Positions 12,866 to 25,770 of a DNA stretch of 64,000 nucleotides are shown one piece after another. How positions within the stretch are numbered: position 1 is the stretch's first letter; each line of letters opens with the position of its first letter. The notes under the pieces were generated by a model. It was not told where the DNA came from. It searched no databases and worked only from the letters and a program-made list of their open reading frames with translations. Position numbers and translations under genes: made by a program. The stretch is from Ulota crispa (taxonomy: Eukaryota > Streptophyta > Bryopsida > Orthotrichales > Orthotrichaceae): positions 12,682,539 through 12,746,538 of the forward strand of contig OY987248.1 in the NCBI GenBank assembly GCA_963920765.1. The letters run 5' to 3'.

Positions 12866-13257
12866 TAAGGTAAGAACACTCATAACCATGAGTGTACCCG
12901 TGGTCGTGACCTACGTTTGACACAAGCTATCAGTCATCTGAAATTAATAAACTTGGTGGTTATGGGAACTTAAGTGATAGTTATGGGTGACAAAGTGATG
13001 GCTGTAGGTGACTTGCATGACAGTTTAGAGGACCCCATCATGTTGTTTTTAGCATCTCCTACTCACTGCCATGGATTTTCAGTGATTTTGGACTTTGAAA
13101 AATCTTTGTGAACAAATGTCTACAATTGGGACTTTGAAATTGATCCCAATATTTTTCATTCCTTCTTACTAATCTAGCAATATTATTTTCAAGCTTGTTC
13201 AATCAAGGTATATACCCTATAATGCTTAAACTCACGCTTATGGGTGTTCTTACCTTA
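12866..13257. mobile_element. D'1, TA-flanked AGGTAG MITE
   Basis: The element is 12868-13255. It has ends AGGTAAGAACACTCATAA and TTATGGGTGTTCTTACCT and is flanked by TA on both sides. The interior matches D'2 (22179-22529) and D'3 (31165-32209), for example TCAGTGATTTTGGACTTTGA. It lacks the B insertion found in D'3. Confidence 0.75.
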
Positions 13258-13645
13258 CTTTCGTAATGGCCCGGGAATTGAAATACCTAAAAACAGCAAG
13301 CAATTTTTGGTATAATATTGCTTGTTGCTTCTGGGTTTCCTAATTTTAAGGTCATCATGAAAGTCCACCTAGAGTATGTGAGTTTTGGATGCCTAAGTTG
13401 GAATATCGAAAAGATTCGGGTGGAATGCTTGAGTCTCTTCTTTCATTAGTTGCTTATTCGTTTGTGTGCACTTATACCAGTAGGCCAAAATATAATCATT
13501 GATAGTTGATTCTCGATTATTTTTTTTGAATGGAATTCTTGTTGTCTATAGGAATTTTCATTATCTTACTAATAACATCAACTTTGAGTCATTATAGGCT
13601 CTGAAGTATTTCTAAATGAAAATTTGTGTTTATCCATTCAATTCA
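13258..13645. other. Intergenic, nothing recognised
   Basis: No gene or repeat boundary was identified between D'1 and K1. Confidence 0.35.
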
Positions 13646-13983
13646 ATTTTATAAGGGGAAATTAAAAATAGGGGCACAAAAATGAACAATATTATAGATA
13701 GGATCCAATTTCAAAATAATTACAAATAGGAGTAAATTTTCAAAATCCTTTTACTAATTTTTTTTTATTCAAGCTTGATTTGGATAGGCCTTTAAGTCTT
13801 TTGGAGGTTAACTAACATTTAATGTAATGTGTTTAAATCAACCAATGTTCAAATCAAAATTTACAAGAATTTACAAAGAATATAATTGAAACTATGCCCC
13901 TATTTGTAAATATTTTAAAATTGTGCCCATATTGTAATATTATTCATATTTTTGCCCCTATTTGTAATTTCCCCATTTTAAAA
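13646..13983. mobile_element. K1, Mutator-like MITE
   Basis: The element is 13655-13974, GGGGAAATTA... to ...TAATTTCCCC. It is flanked by 9-base duplications ATTTTATAA and ATTTTAAAA (8 of 9 match). Both arms carry repeated 'ACAAATAGGGGC'-type blocks about 45 bp apart. K2 at 28744-29178 is a second copy with its own 9-base duplication. No coding content. Confidence 0.75.
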
Positions 13984-14195
13984 TGTTAGGATTTTTTTTA
14001 TGCTTCATGTGAGCATGCAATGGAAAATCACCTTTCTCTCGAAGAGACTTTATAAAAGTTTAAATAATCTAAGACAAGGGTACCTCCAATTTAGCCAATG
14101 AAACTATGATGGGCAACAACATCTAAGCTCAAAGACGTAAGCAATGATTTTTTTGCCTTGAAGTTCCAAAATTTGTATTAATTTGTCCAACATTT

Positions 14196-14426
14196 TTAAC
14201 CCTTGAACGTCCCAAAGGCCCTTTTTGGCCGTATGTAAGAGTTTAATACATATCAATCATGATCACATAATGCTTCAATCTCTATTGTGAAACCCTTAAT
14301 TATCAACCACAATCACACAATGCTTTAATCCCTAATGCTATTTTGCACTTCTTGAAATTTGGTGAAGACAATATTTGACTGATACGACCCCGTACATCCA
14401 TAGCCCTAGGGCCATTTAGGGATTAA
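14196..14426. mobile_element. W, short TTAA element
   Basis: TTAA plus CCCTTGAACGTCCC at the left and GGGCCATTTAGGGA plus TTAA at the right form imperfect inverted ends. At 231 bp it is the shortest TTAA-bounded element here. No coding content. Confidence 0.5.
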
Positions 14427-14810
14427 TTGCAAAAGCTTGCTTGAATTCCAATATATATTTTCATTTTCATTTTTTTATATTTGTGTATGGTATTTTAGAC
14501 AAATGCTACTTTCTAATGGTGCTATGGTCATTACATCTTCACAAAGTTATTAGAGTAGCATATGACAAAGCACAAACTGCCAATTATACAAAACCTTGTA
14601 GCCCAAATATTTATGCATTTTCAATTACTAGTATGGTGAAGCTCATTTTTGGAAGCACAGACAAAGTTTGAGATATTAGCTATGTTTTTAAAGAGTACCT
14701 CCATATACATAAAAGAACTTCATTTAGTCATTTCAAACAAATAGTCATCTCCAATTGGAGGGGGGAGGGTCAGAGTTCGGACTTCCAACCTTGAGCCTTC
14801 AGTCCGGTAC

Positions 14811-16627
14811 TAAGGGCCGCTTTACATATGGGGGCAAGGCCAATTCACTGTGTCAGAGGTTAAGAATCTTCACTTGTGATTGGACAAAAGGCTAAAATCA
14901 GCCCCAACCCCTTTCCACCTAAAGTAAAGGCCAATTTGGTGAAATGAATATTTTATTTAACAAAAACAAGATCTGACATGGCCCGAGCTCACTGAATTTG
15001 GTGCACCCAAAATGGGAGGCCCATTTTTGGCCTTAGGGCCAATGTCAAGTTTCATTAAAAAAATATTTTTTTCATAAAATATTATTTTTTCTCCAATAGC
15101 ATCAGCAGTTATACCAAAAGCTGCGAGGCACGAGAGAAGCCAGGGCATGGGGGGCATGGGGTTTTTAACTTGCTAAACTAGTTCTTATGTGTACAAAAAA
15201 CACTAGGCTTGTATATTTTGTGTCTATTTGCAAATCATTTTTTCCTTCTATGCTTCTCATGAAGTCTTTATGTAAACCTTGCATATGTTGATATGTTAAT
15301 TTTTTTTCTATCATCTTTTATGCAAGATACTCTTGATGATCTATAACTCATAGTATTTATTTTGCTAGATATTATCTACATAAAACTTGATTTTTGGAAG
15401 AACTAATTAATAGGCAAAAAATAATATAATTGTTTTGTGGTTGATAAAAAGAAAATAAATGAAGGCAATTGGAATAACATACCTTGATAATGTAAACAAA
15501 AATTTAAGAGTTTGTTTCAAACTTCATGTTTAGGGTTCATGCACATTTTGGCAACATCCCCCTTTGCCCAATTCTATTTTTTTGGTGTCTATCATCATGT
15601 CATTGTTTCTATTTAAAAAATAAAAAGTATAAAGTATAAAATAAAGGAACTAATTCATTTAAAAAATATTGTGGCCTATTCTCACTTTATCTTGCAACAA
15701 GAAGCTACTATCTCCAAAGGCTAGCTTTTTGAAAACAAGCCATGGCCCATAAGAGAATTTTGTCACAACTTCTCACCTCTAGTGTAAAAGTGGCTTAACT
15801 TTATTGAATTGGCCCAATTCCTTGGCCTTAAAACCTTCACATATGAGCCAATTGACCCCCCACAATAATCTTGTTATATTTAGTAGTGGAGGCCAGCCTT
15901 AATCCTAGACCGCCCAAGGGGACGGAATGTGGCCGCTGTGCATTTTAATTTGAAATTTTTTGACTTTTATTGAAGATTGATTTAAGTGGTTGTTTTTTTA
16001 AATTGTTCTTATTAAAGTCTTGTTTTAGTTTCAAAAATCCAATTTTGAAAATGAATAACTATGATTTGTCTATTCAAGATTTTGTGCAAGGGTGTCCATT
16101 GCAAATCTTCACTTTCTAGTGTTGAGAGCTCTTGGAGATGAGCCTCAAGTACACTAGGACTTGGAGAAACAATCACATTAGAAATTTAGTTTAAAAAGTT
16201 GTAGAGTAGATTTTAAGAAGCCGTAAATTGATTAGGGTTACACATGTTGTACTTTACATACTCATATTTTTTTTGACATCCTCAATTTTAAATTTGAGAT
16301 GTGAAAAGAGGATTGAAAAACTTCAAATCACTTTCACATTTTTAACACCCTCTTCATCAAATGTTATAATTTTTCAATCCATAAGTGATGTTGTTGTGTT
16401 TTATTTTCCTATGTGATCTCTAACATATCTCGTTTGAATTTGTACGGTTACAAATTATAAAAAAATGATGTAACTTATCAAGATGTTGCCATTTTGTTCA
16501 TCCAAGAGCACACTCTGAAATACTGGAAAACATCCGTGAGCTGTCTAAGGTTAAGCAAAATATGGGCTAAAATTTGAGACCGGCCCCAAGCCAAATTGGC
16601 CCGGCCCCATATGTAAAGCGGCCCTGA
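14811..16627. mobile_element. U, ~1.8 kb element with GGGCCGC ends
   Basis: The element is 14814-16624. The left end GGGCCGCTTTACATATGGGG has a close inverted match at the right end (16593-16624). The flanks are TAA and TGA, which suggests a 3-base duplication of the PIF/Harbinger kind. No transposase is readable. It carries a decayed B element inside (about 15910-16520). Confidence 0.6.
15910..16520 (+). mobile_element. B4, decayed TTAA-family element inside U
   Basis: From about 16020 it aligns with B1-B3: GAAAATGAATAACTATGATT, TTCAAGATTTTGTGCAAGGG, TAGTGTTGAGAGCTC and TTTCAATCCATAAGTG all recur. The terminal CCCCTAAATG motifs are lost, so it was recognised by its interior only. It is the oldest B copy in the window. 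Confidence 0.65.
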
Positions 16628-17184
16628 TTAAGTTAAGCTTAGTGTACGGAACCCAAGTGGCTTCCTTCGCTGCAGTAAATCACTCCTCAAGAGTCAATCA
16701 GTGCAGAAATCTAAATTAGATTTATGTTAGAAACTCCGATTCCATTTGGAGAAACCCCATTTGTATTTTATGTCGAAATAAAATTTAAAATACTGTTACA
16801 GTCGGAAAATTTGTAATAGCACCGACTGGTGGCAGACTACTCCATAATATTCAGTAGCTTGAAGAGATACTGCCTTTTCTTCAGATATCATCCACGAACT
16901 TTATCTTGACAACATTTTTTTTTTTAAAATTTAAAATTTAAATTTTTCTGACATGGTTGGCTCTCACATTGACGTGTGTGCACTAAACTGAGCCTCTTTT
17001 TCATAAACTCTTTGACAAATTCAGCCAAGTGTTTCCATAACTAAAGATGGGTGTGAAATATTCCACACCATTTCATTTGGAGGGTGGGCAACGCCTGGTA
17101 GCGCTATTGAGTAGTGAGTCACTCAATCAGTCCCTTGCTGTTTGTCAACATTGTTAGAGAGTGTTTGAATTTAGTAAAGAGCAA
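16628..17184. other. Intergenic, nothing recognised
   Basis: No gene, RNA or element boundary was identified. Confidence 0.35.
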
Positions 17185-17602
17185 AAAAAGAAGGGACCGA
17201 CTAGGTGGACACCTCCCCATTGCTACGCGGACACCCCCATAGCCAAATTTATTAAATTTGAGATTATTATTACGTTGAAATATGAAATAAAACCAAAGCA
17301 ATAGTTTAGCATGCATTTGTGTTTACAAGCGCTCCAAACATAAAACAAATATGTCTCATTTGTGAGAGGGTCAAGAGTCAAACCAAAAAATGAAGGGAAC
17401 AACTGGTTTAACTCCTAACCGTGTCACAGATGAGGCAAATTTGTTGAGTTTTTGCAACTCTTGTAAATGCAAATGTACGCTAAAGTATTGCTTTGATTTA
17501 TTTCATATTTTAGCATAATAATAATCTAAAGTTTAATAGATTTGGCTATGGGGTGTCCGCATAGCAACCGGGGGGCGTCCACCTAGTCGGTCCCAAAAAG
17601 AA
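17185..17602. mobile_element. T, hAT-like MITE with 8 bp target duplication
   Basis: The element is 17193-17594. Ends GGGACCGACTAGGTGGAC and GTCCACCTAGTCGGTCCC are perfect inverted repeats, and similarity continues for about 65 bp (CGGACACCCCCATAGCCAAA against TTGGCTATGGGGTGTCCGCA). AAAAAGAA flanks both sides as an exact 8-base duplication, the hAT size, although the A-rich sequence weakens this slightly. No coding content. Confidence 0.75.
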
Positions 17603-18474
17603 GTACCAAATGATTCTTATGCATGGAATGTGTTTAGTTAGCAAAAGATGAGTTGACAATCTTGATTGGCATGATTTCAAGCAAGGAGCTTGTGCTTTAA
17701 AATCTTTTGTTTATTGAGAACTTGGTTAAATTTGGTAAATTAAATCTGACTTGCACCAAAAGGTCACTATTGGTTTACAGCTTGTTGTGAGGTGTATTTA
17801 ACATTGAGGTTCGGTTCGAAATGGGGCAAGTAACATACCATTAATTTTTTTTTTTTTGAAAGCTTTCCATTGCATAGCATGCATCCAATTTAAAATAAAG
17901 CTTTACACAAAGGAATTTATCAAAGAATAAATGGCAGCAAATTGTGATGTCACCAGTGAAAAAGCATTTCCTCAACCACTGTTTCCACAAAGGTTGTAAA
18001 TGTTCACATTGATTGTTACCCAGTCAATCATTAGGAACATTTATAGTTGTTGTGGACCAATTATTTATGCACGTACTTCTACTAGTGTGAGAATGTTAGC
18101 AAATTGTTAATGTTAACACCTTTGTGATTTTTTTGACAAAATAAACCTAATCCTTGATAACTCCTTATCACACGGAATGATTGATGAAACTTTAATTTGT
18201 GAACGAGAGAATCTTCCTGTCTTTTCTTTTTCTTTCTTTCTTTTTTTAGTTGTTCGGCCAGTCACATTTACAAGAATTTGCCAACTTTGACAGATACTGT
18301 GTGATGTTTGCCCTCAAAAATACAGAAGCCAATGTTTTTTTGCACAAATAAAGAGGAAAAGAATGAAAGAAAGCTGACCCTCCTGTTGCAGGGAGATTTC
18401 ATGAAGATTCCATAAAGATTCCATGAAAACCACGTGGAAACACCTTCTGGCTTCCGGCTTGTGAACGTCGACAC
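17603..18474. other. Intergenic, nothing recognised
   Basis: No gene seen. The minus frame at 18268-18540 overlaps element G1 and is not gene-like. Confidence 0.35.
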
Positions 18475-18627
18475 TAAGGTAGACACACCCAAATCCGACC
18501 CTTCCGCTTGGCCGACCATCAATGTACCCAAGATGTACATTTCAGTTCTGAAATGTTCACCATGGGTACATATGGTCGGAAATGGGGAGGCCCTCTTAAA
18601 GGGTTGGGTATGGATATGTCTACTTTA
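18475..18627. mobile_element. G1, short TA-flanked AGGTAG MITE
   Basis: The element is 18477-18625, AGGTAGACACACCC... to ...GGATATGTCTACTT, flanked by TA. The centre is itself palindromic (ACATTTCAGTTCTGAAATGT), so nearly the whole 149 bp can fold into a hairpin. G2 (41475-41610) is a close relative. Confidence 0.7.
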
Positions 18628-18640
18628 AGTTATAACTTAG

Positions 18641-19078
18641 AAGAGCATTTCCAACCTGGCGTTTCAAACTAGGAAATATTGGGCCCGGGCTCGCTGTGGC
18701 TCTTTTTTGTGGTCCACCGGAGACTCGCCAAACAGAGAAATTTTGTAAGCCTCGTCAACTCTCCCTTTGAGGCACCAAATTCCAGCGTCTTCTTCAAATA
18801 TGGCAAGTTTGATTGTAGGACGATTCGCTTGGCATAGAGCGGTTGGAGCAACATGCAAGTCAGGAATCTGAAGGCCCAAGAGGTGTTGGAGCAGAAATCT
18901 TGGCGCAAACGGACAATATGGGTTTTGTAATTCTAGCACGGGCCTACATGGACATTTGGTGTCCGTATATGGCGAGGAAGGGTGGATCTTAAGCCAGGAG
19001 CTGCTCCATGGAAACGAAAAGTGGCACTACATAGCCCGTTTGGAGTGTTTTGTTTGGAGGGGAAGAGTAGAGAAGCTC
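18641..19078. mobile_element. Possible P-type element (P1)
   Basis: Starts AGAGCATTTCCAACCTGGC and ends GAGAAGCTCTAA, resembling the GAGCATCTCC ends of P2 and P3 in weak form. The interior is GC-richer than its surroundings, but the open frames at 18664-18939 show no domain. The boundaries are uncertain. Confidence 0.3.
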
Positions 19079-19107
19079 TAAGTTAGTAATTTACAATATG
19101 CAAATTC

Positions 19108-20294
19108 TAAGAGCATCTCCACCCTAGTTGCTAGGCCGAGCTTTGCAACCTGGCAAGCAGATGGATGGGAAGGCAGACTGGAGTGGCAGGGTAGCTCATA
19201 GAACCCACCCAGACCATATCCTAGAGCTGCTGCCCCGCACCAATTTTGATCCATTGCCTTAGTCTGCTCAATGAACTCTCCTCCCCATAACAAATTTTCT
19301 CTATTTCAACAAATGACAATGTAAGTTTTGGCAGATGGGTAGTTGCAAGAATGACCTCTCTGTTTTGTCTCAAACACCCTTAGTACTGGTAGTACTAATA
19401 ATACTACCAAGCTTTTGGAATAATAATTTTTTTAAATAATATAAAATATGGACAATTTGTAAAGAACTTAAAATAGCATACTTGTAAAAATTTAGACCTA
19501 GAAATTTTTTATTCTAAAAGTTATGCGCAAAACAAAATCACCTTAAAAAGCCAATTTCTTTCTTGCCTTTTAGAAAATAGTAAAATAATTCAAAAAAAAA
19601 AAATTGGCCTTTTGAGAGCCCATTAAACACATTCACATGGTACAATTGCTTTGCTGAGGAATTTCTTCATATTTTGCCAGTGAAGGTAGATAGGATGCCC
19701 TCTTTGAGACAATGTAGATGCCATGGAATTTATAATTTTGCAAAACCCTTCTATAAATGCGTGTAAGCATGCTCCATAAACAACATCCTTGATTTATAGC
19801 CCTAGAAAAGCTTTTTTGGACCCAAAATAGTACTAAAAACCCCCAAAATGGCCAAGGTAGGCACCCACTCGGGGGCTGCTTAAAAATAGCAAAATAATTT
19901 TAAAAACACCAAAAAATCATTGAACGTTAATAACTTGCATGTTCACATTACTCTAAAAGGACAAGTCAATATGACTTCTTTTGCAAAAGTTACAAGCAAA
20001 AAACAAGCCACACAAGGTGAGGGGGACAAAATGTAGTATAGGTCATTCTTGCAATCACCCAAATTCACTCTAAAGATTTTGACAAATAAGCAAGTGAAAA
20101 ATGGCAGTTTACAATTGGAATTTAGTCCCAATAATTTCCTTCTCCGCTTGCCATTGGAGAGGAAAATGTTAGGGCTAAACTCTATCAGCCAATGGTTTGG
20201 TGCTGCTGATGCCAGGCGAAGGAGGTCAAGGTCTCCTCAACCTGCCTAACTGGTGCTACAAACTAGGCCAACGGGCTGGGTGGAGATGGTCTGA
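19108..20294. mobile_element. P2, GAGCATCTCC element, Harbinger-like
   Basis: The left end at 19111 (GAGCATCTCCACCCTAG) pairs with the right end near 20291 (GGGTGGAGATGGTC), flanked by TAA and TGA. The subterminal regions are GC-rich and the centre AT-rich. At about 1.2 kb with no transposase it is non-autonomous or decayed. Confidence 0.5.
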
Positions 20295-20709
20295 GGTGAC
20301 ACAAATGATGAGATATCTATGACTTACCTAGATTTCAATTCTAAAATGACCACTATTGGTACATAGTGACGACATCAGGTACATGGTTGGGATTGGGTAA
20401 ATCTACCTTATTTGGTTATGGAGCAACAAGCATTAGAGTAACAACTAGAAACCACCTTTCCGCTCAAGCTAGAAACCATTGACCTTTTGCTCAAGCTAGA
20501 AACCACCTTTCCATTCAAGCTAGAAACATTTATAAGTAAGTAGAAAAAAGATGTTTCTAGAGAGAAACTTAGAAAAATGCCTTAGGGCCACTTCACTCTA
20601 TGTCCAAAAGTTAAGAGGAAGTCAATTTTCACTAATCAAATTGCAAGAAATTAAGACTTTGGTCCCTCAATACTTCACACTAGGGGCCAAAATCCAAATT
20701 CTATTGCCT

Positions 20710-21640
20710 TTAACCCTTTAGTGACCATCAACTATTTGGAAAGCACCTCAAATTTTCACTATACGATCTGTAAAACACATTCAAGGACAAAATTTGTGAT
20801 TCTAAAATCAAATCGGATTGGACATATCAAAGCTATAAACTTTGGTGATATGAACATATAAAAAAAAGTTTGATCTATTGGAACAATTCCACGTGAGGAT
20901 TGTGAGAAGCTTGATGATCCAAAAAAACTTGTTGTACAAAAACATGAGACACTCTAACTAATTAGTGTCAATCGTGCAATTGATACTTTTGATATTGGTG
21001 AAATTTGTGGAGGCTATTGCCCCATTCAAGGTTATTGCACTTCTAAAAAAACTACAAAATTCAAGTCAATCTACGCATTTTATGGCATGATTTGTGAAAT
21101 TGAGCATTGGAAGAATACAAATGTGGCCACACATATATGGTTGAATACATCATGCATGGAACATGTTTCCACAAAATCCGATTGGTCAATATCATATACA
21201 TTGGGTGTCATTTGAGGCACAAGGTTCCACATTTAGCATTGCAAACCTTTGGAGCCTAAGATTTCATGGAGTACGCAATGTTGTAGCTGAAATACAGCCA
21301 CAAGTAGAACTTCTAAATAAACCATGCATCTTTTGCACAACTACTAGAGAGCTAGCACATGATACTTTGGATGCAATGTGTGGGCTTTGAGGCCATGTCA
21401 CGGTTGCAGTGAATTAATATTTCATTTGCCCATATGAGAGTCCTAGCTTTGTATGTAAAGCACACATAGCTACCGTGTTTCTTTATGCCTTGCTTTGAAA
21501 TTTGTTCCAATAGGAGCACAAGTTGATGGCCCAACTTTGTTATGTTACGTGTTTTTGCAAATTAAATAGAAGAAAGATGACAAGAACCTAGTAGTACCAA
21601 AATCAACCCAAAAGTGGTCAATTGGTAACTAAAGGGTTAA
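20710..21640. mobile_element. X, 931 bp TTAA element
   Basis: TTAA plus CCCTTTAGTGACCATCAA at the left and the inverted match (GTAACTAAAGGG plus TTAA) at the right define it. The open frame at 21163-21390 shows no recognisable transposase motif. It was probably mobilised in trans by a TTAA-specific transposase. Confidence 0.7.
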
Positions 21641-22176
21641 ACTACCTACATGACATCACTTTTTTGGCCAAAGCAATGGCCTCTTGAAAGAAGTTTGGGT
21701 TGAGCAAAAATGGAAATCCAAACTTTTGTCAAGAGGTCGTCAATTTGTTTTCTTAAAATAATAAAAAAAGATAGGATCTTGATCATTAGATTGAAAATCT
21801 TGATAAGTGTTATAGTTTTGGACTTTGAGTATGGCCTTTGGAGGCTTTAGTGCTTCACATTGTAGCCATTCAAGTCAAGAGGCTGTGGAAATTCATTACT
21901 AAGAGCTTGGATTTTGAACTTAACCTTTGGAGGCTTGGGACCGCTCAAATGTTTTAAAAATAATATAATTTAATTACCTATTCTCAAGTCATTTCTTTGG
22001 CTTCTTTCAAAAAGTTTGGACACTTAATCCCATTGTTCTCAACTTGATCGGCCATTATTGTGAAGCAGCCCTTACATCCATGTTGCTGCATGCGTTTTGT
22101 AAGGAAGAGCCAACACTACAAAGATTTTGAAGACACCCAAAATTCAACCCTTTTCCCAAGATTTTCAGAAAACCTA
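21641..22176. other. Intergenic, nothing recognised
   Basis: No gene or element ends were identified. Confidence 0.35.
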
Positions 22177-22531
22177 TAAGGTAGCCGCACCCATGGGCAT
22201 GACGTCCCCATGGGCGTCACTGACAATGCCAGGGTGCTTATGGATACTTAAGTGATGGTTGTGGGTGATTCCTTGACGTTTTTGAGTACCCATCTCACTA
22301 CTTGAGAACCAGCAAGCCTTGTGATTAGCTTCTCTTACACATAGTCCCAACAATTTCAGTGATTTTGAATTTTGAAAATTCTTTGTGAACAAATGCTTGT
22401 AGTTGAAACCTTGAAATTGATGCCAATATTTTTGGTTTCCATTTCCTAAGTTACAGTATTTTTCAAATTTGTTCAATTATTTTACCCACTCCAAAACCCT
22501 TATTTCCACGCTTATGGGTATGCCTACTTTA
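22177..22531. mobile_element. D'2, TA-flanked AGGTAG MITE
   Basis: The element is 22179-22529, with ends AGGTAGCCGCACCCATGG and ATGGGTATGCCTACTT, flanked by TA. It aligns with D'3 and shows the unfilled site for the B1 insertion: at 22311-22320 it reads ACTTGAGAAC where D'3 has TTAA-B1-TTAA-GAAC. Confidence 0.75.
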
Positions 22532-23372
22532 GTAGAAGACGGCGTCGTCTGAGAAGTGATTGGTACCCAGAAATTTAGGCTTGAGTTACAACCTGAACAA
22601 CAACTTTTGAATCTTCTTGTGCAAAGTCCTGTCATATACCCCTTAAACCCCTAATGTTGACACGTACAGATTTGTTGGAGTAGTAAGGATAGTTTCAAAG
22701 CGTACAAAGGCCAATTCCAAGTCTCCATCGCCATGCTTCCATTGTGGACCATTCGATCAGTTTGACCAATAATCTCAAATCCGATTATCTTAATTATATC
22801 AATTTGCTAAAACCCTCTGCTAAATGTGCTTGTACCTTCTCCTAAACGTGCTTAGACCTCGAAAATGTAGAATTCACACTCTTATAGGGGTTGTATTTTT
22901 TTGTAGCCATGATTATTTGGGAGGAGTGTTTGTTAAATTTAGCCACATTGGTGAACACTGATTCTGACCGTCGATTGATTTGCAGCGGATGCTGATTGCT
23001 GCAGTCCTGAGTCAGATGAGTCAGATTGAATTTCTGGAGGGGGACAGTTGGTTGCACCCCCTTTCAACGCTATAAGTTTAGCCATGGTGGCTCCCGCTTA
23101 CTGGCTCAATAGGTGCCAGTGTCTTAATCAGAATCTATTTGTTCGATTTTTTTTAAATAAATAAAAACTCATGACCAATATCCACTATGGCCAATCTTCC
23201 TCATTGCCTGAGCAGACGCTTTTGTCCCCGATTCCCATCTTATTTGAGAACAGTCGACAATGGGGGTTAACCAATGCAACCAAACTTCAACACCATCACA
23301 AAAACTTGGTGTTGGATTTGAATTTAGGAGATGGATCACTTGTTTGTCCTACACTGTGTATGTTAACCCTTA
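22532..23372. other. Intergenic, nothing recognised
   Basis: Slightly GC-richer than average, but no domain or element ends were identified. The open frames at 22842-23057 and 23171-23383 are not gene-like. Confidence 0.35.
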
Positions 23373-23415
23373 TTAACCCCTAAAGGTCCAAGAAGCCCAC
23401 TTTGGGCTTTATGAG
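23373..23415 (+). mobile_element. Y1, left end of a TTAA element
   Basis: TTAA plus CCCCTAAAGGTCCAAG, followed by a small hairpin (AGCCCACTTTGGGCT). The same hairpin occurs in the duplicated ends at 56176-56323. A matching right end for this copy was not found; GGGTTAA at 23710-23716 is a weak candidate. Confidence 0.45.
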
Positions 23416-24479
23416 AACTCGGGCAGGTTTTATTGACTTTATAATTTGGAAAATTTTCATCAAATTTTTAGGATGGATGCTACTCATCATTATCTATACG
23501 TGAAGTTTTATTTCATGTCATTCCGTTAAATAATGTAAAAGTTTTAAGGTTTTTTCAATTTCAATGTCAAACCGGGCAGCAAAAATTACATTCTAATTTT
23601 TTTTTAAAATTTTTATAAACTTTTATAGATTGAAACCTACTCAAAAAAAGTTGAATCACTCAATTCCAAATAATGAAGTAAGAGTTAAAAGGGATTTTAA
23701 TTTGCGGCGTCGGGTTAAGAGAAGCGCGCATTGGGAACACGCAGGGTGTCTTGCTGCGATTGTGCGTTGCTGATTAAAATTGTATTCGGTTTTTATCTTC
23801 ACTCTTCAGATCTTCAGTCTTCAGTCTTCCATTGGCCTATTCTGTGGTTGGCTCTAGGGGTATGATGGTCAAGATAGGTATAAGAACCCACTGGATACGG
23901 AACGGATAGATTGGGATAGCAGACACGAGTTGCTGTTCGTATGACGGGATCCTAAATTCAAATTCACGTTTTGCTGGCCAAAATTCCAAATCGTGAGAAC
24001 AGAACAAGTTTCGATCATGTGGGTGATCAATCCCATTTCGTCACCACAACAATAAATGGGATTAAGTTTAGTTTAATTCAAACTACCTGCAACAAGGTTT
24101 ACAAAACAAAATGGAAATGAATTGATAAACGAACTTCCAAAACTGGCTAAAAATAACAAAATCACATCTCACACATACACAAAAAATAAACCCAAAACAT
24201 TTTTTTTGAAATCTTCATATCTTCAGATCTTCAAATCTTAATATCTTCAAGTCTTCATGTTTTAATAAAAACAATGGAAAAAATCACAAATAACGAGTCC
24301 TAGAAAGGCTGCAACTTTCTATCTAGTGCCATAGATGTCCCAAGAATCCAAATTTTAAGTGTAATAGCAATTTAGAAAGATCTTCTGACTTTTTAACATC
24401 CTTCCAAATTTCAACTTAATCTAAGCTATTCTCCAAATGTTATGCGGGTTCAAAATAGAAGCTTTTCTTCCTCCTTGCA

Positions 24480-25200
24480 AACTAAACACTGCCTCCATAA
24501 ACCTCTATAACTTTTGTTTTATACATCACTTATAGAAATGTGATATCAATTTGAAAAGATGATACCGCTGACTACAATTTGTAAAATTTTCACTTCAAAA
24601 TAAAATTCTGTCCGTAAGTTCTAATTAATCAAAGTGTGGGTCTTAATTTTTTTAGAGAGCATCCAAACTCCCAACTTTTATACACTATAACTTTTTCAAT
24701 AAGATTCCAAATGAAATGATTAAAGACAATTCAAAAAGCTATGACAACAAACTATTACTTCTAACATTTTGAGAAGAAAAATTCATATTTTTCAAAAATT
24801 GTAGCTCTTCAAAGTTTTGATTTTCTCATAACAAAAGAACAGCCACCTCTAATCCTTCATACGTCCATGACTTTCTCTTTTAAGCTTCAAATCTCAAATT
24901 TAAGGACATTCTAAAGAGCTAAGACTAAGATAAATTATTTCTCCAAATCTTGTTGCAAAATGATATACATATCATAAGCTATGGCTTGTCAAAGTCTCAG
25001 CCTTTCTTCATAGTTTGATTTTTTGACTCCAAAATTCAAACACTCATAACTTTTGCATTACAACTCCAAATCAAACTTGCAAATTCATTTTAGAAAGGTA
25101 ATCACACAAGGAACAACTTCTTTAAGTTTCAATTCAAATTTATATATATACAAAAAGTTCTCTCACATCAAAATTTTGGGATTTCTTTTCCTTTTCTCAC
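24480..25200. repeat. Degenerate ~150 bp periodic repeat
   Basis: Blocks built like 'ATAACTTTT ... ACTCCAAAT ... CATTCTAGAAAG ... TTTCTTC' recur about every 150 bases (near 24505, 24680, 24830, 25050). Copies are strongly diverged. No coding content. Confidence 0.4.
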
Positions 25201-25529
25201 CAATATTTATACACTAACTTTCAATTACCAAAGAATCTCTCTTCTTTAATTTTGACCCTATCTAAAGTAAGGAGGTATAGCACATCAGCCCATGCCCCTC
25301 TCTACTTTAATTCCATCATAAATGTCAACCTCCTTTTCTTTTCACACATTTCCCATTCACTTCCGTATCCTTAGTGTTTTCTATTCAAACAAAGGCAAAA
25401 TATGCCTTCTAAAACATCTAGATAAACATATAAAAATGATTAAGTTACAAAATAAACACCACCGTAAAGTAGCCATGTGCCCTTGCGGATATATAATAGC
25501 GTCAAACACTTGTCTTTAATCGTCAAATT

Positions 25530-25770
25530 GTGGATTTGGTTGGCTGGAGAAGTGGTTGTCTCTGGTAGTTTGCTAGTCCGAGTTCAAATCCCATCGGATT
25601 CATTGAGTAGTGATGGCGGCTCACAGCTTAGCAGCTAGTGAGGTAAGAAATTGGCCCAGTCAACCTGCTACCTATCCCCCTGAGCTATGCATGTGACAAG
25701 ACGGCGCAGTGCATTGGAATCTATGGCCGCTGCGGTGTCACCAAACCGTAATTCTCACCATGACCACCTC
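25530..25770 (+). repeat. Possible tRNA-derived SINE
   Basis: An isolated GC-richer block begins with an A-box-like TGGCTGGAGAAGTGG. A B-box-like GAGTTCAAATCCCA follows about 45 bases later, and then an unrelated body. No proper tRNA fold could be drawn, and only one copy was seen here, so this is tentative. Confidence 0.3.

Noticed and set aside
18664-18939. Two overlapping minus frames of 79-91 aa
   Set aside because: They lie in a GC-richer possible P-type element; no homology recognised.
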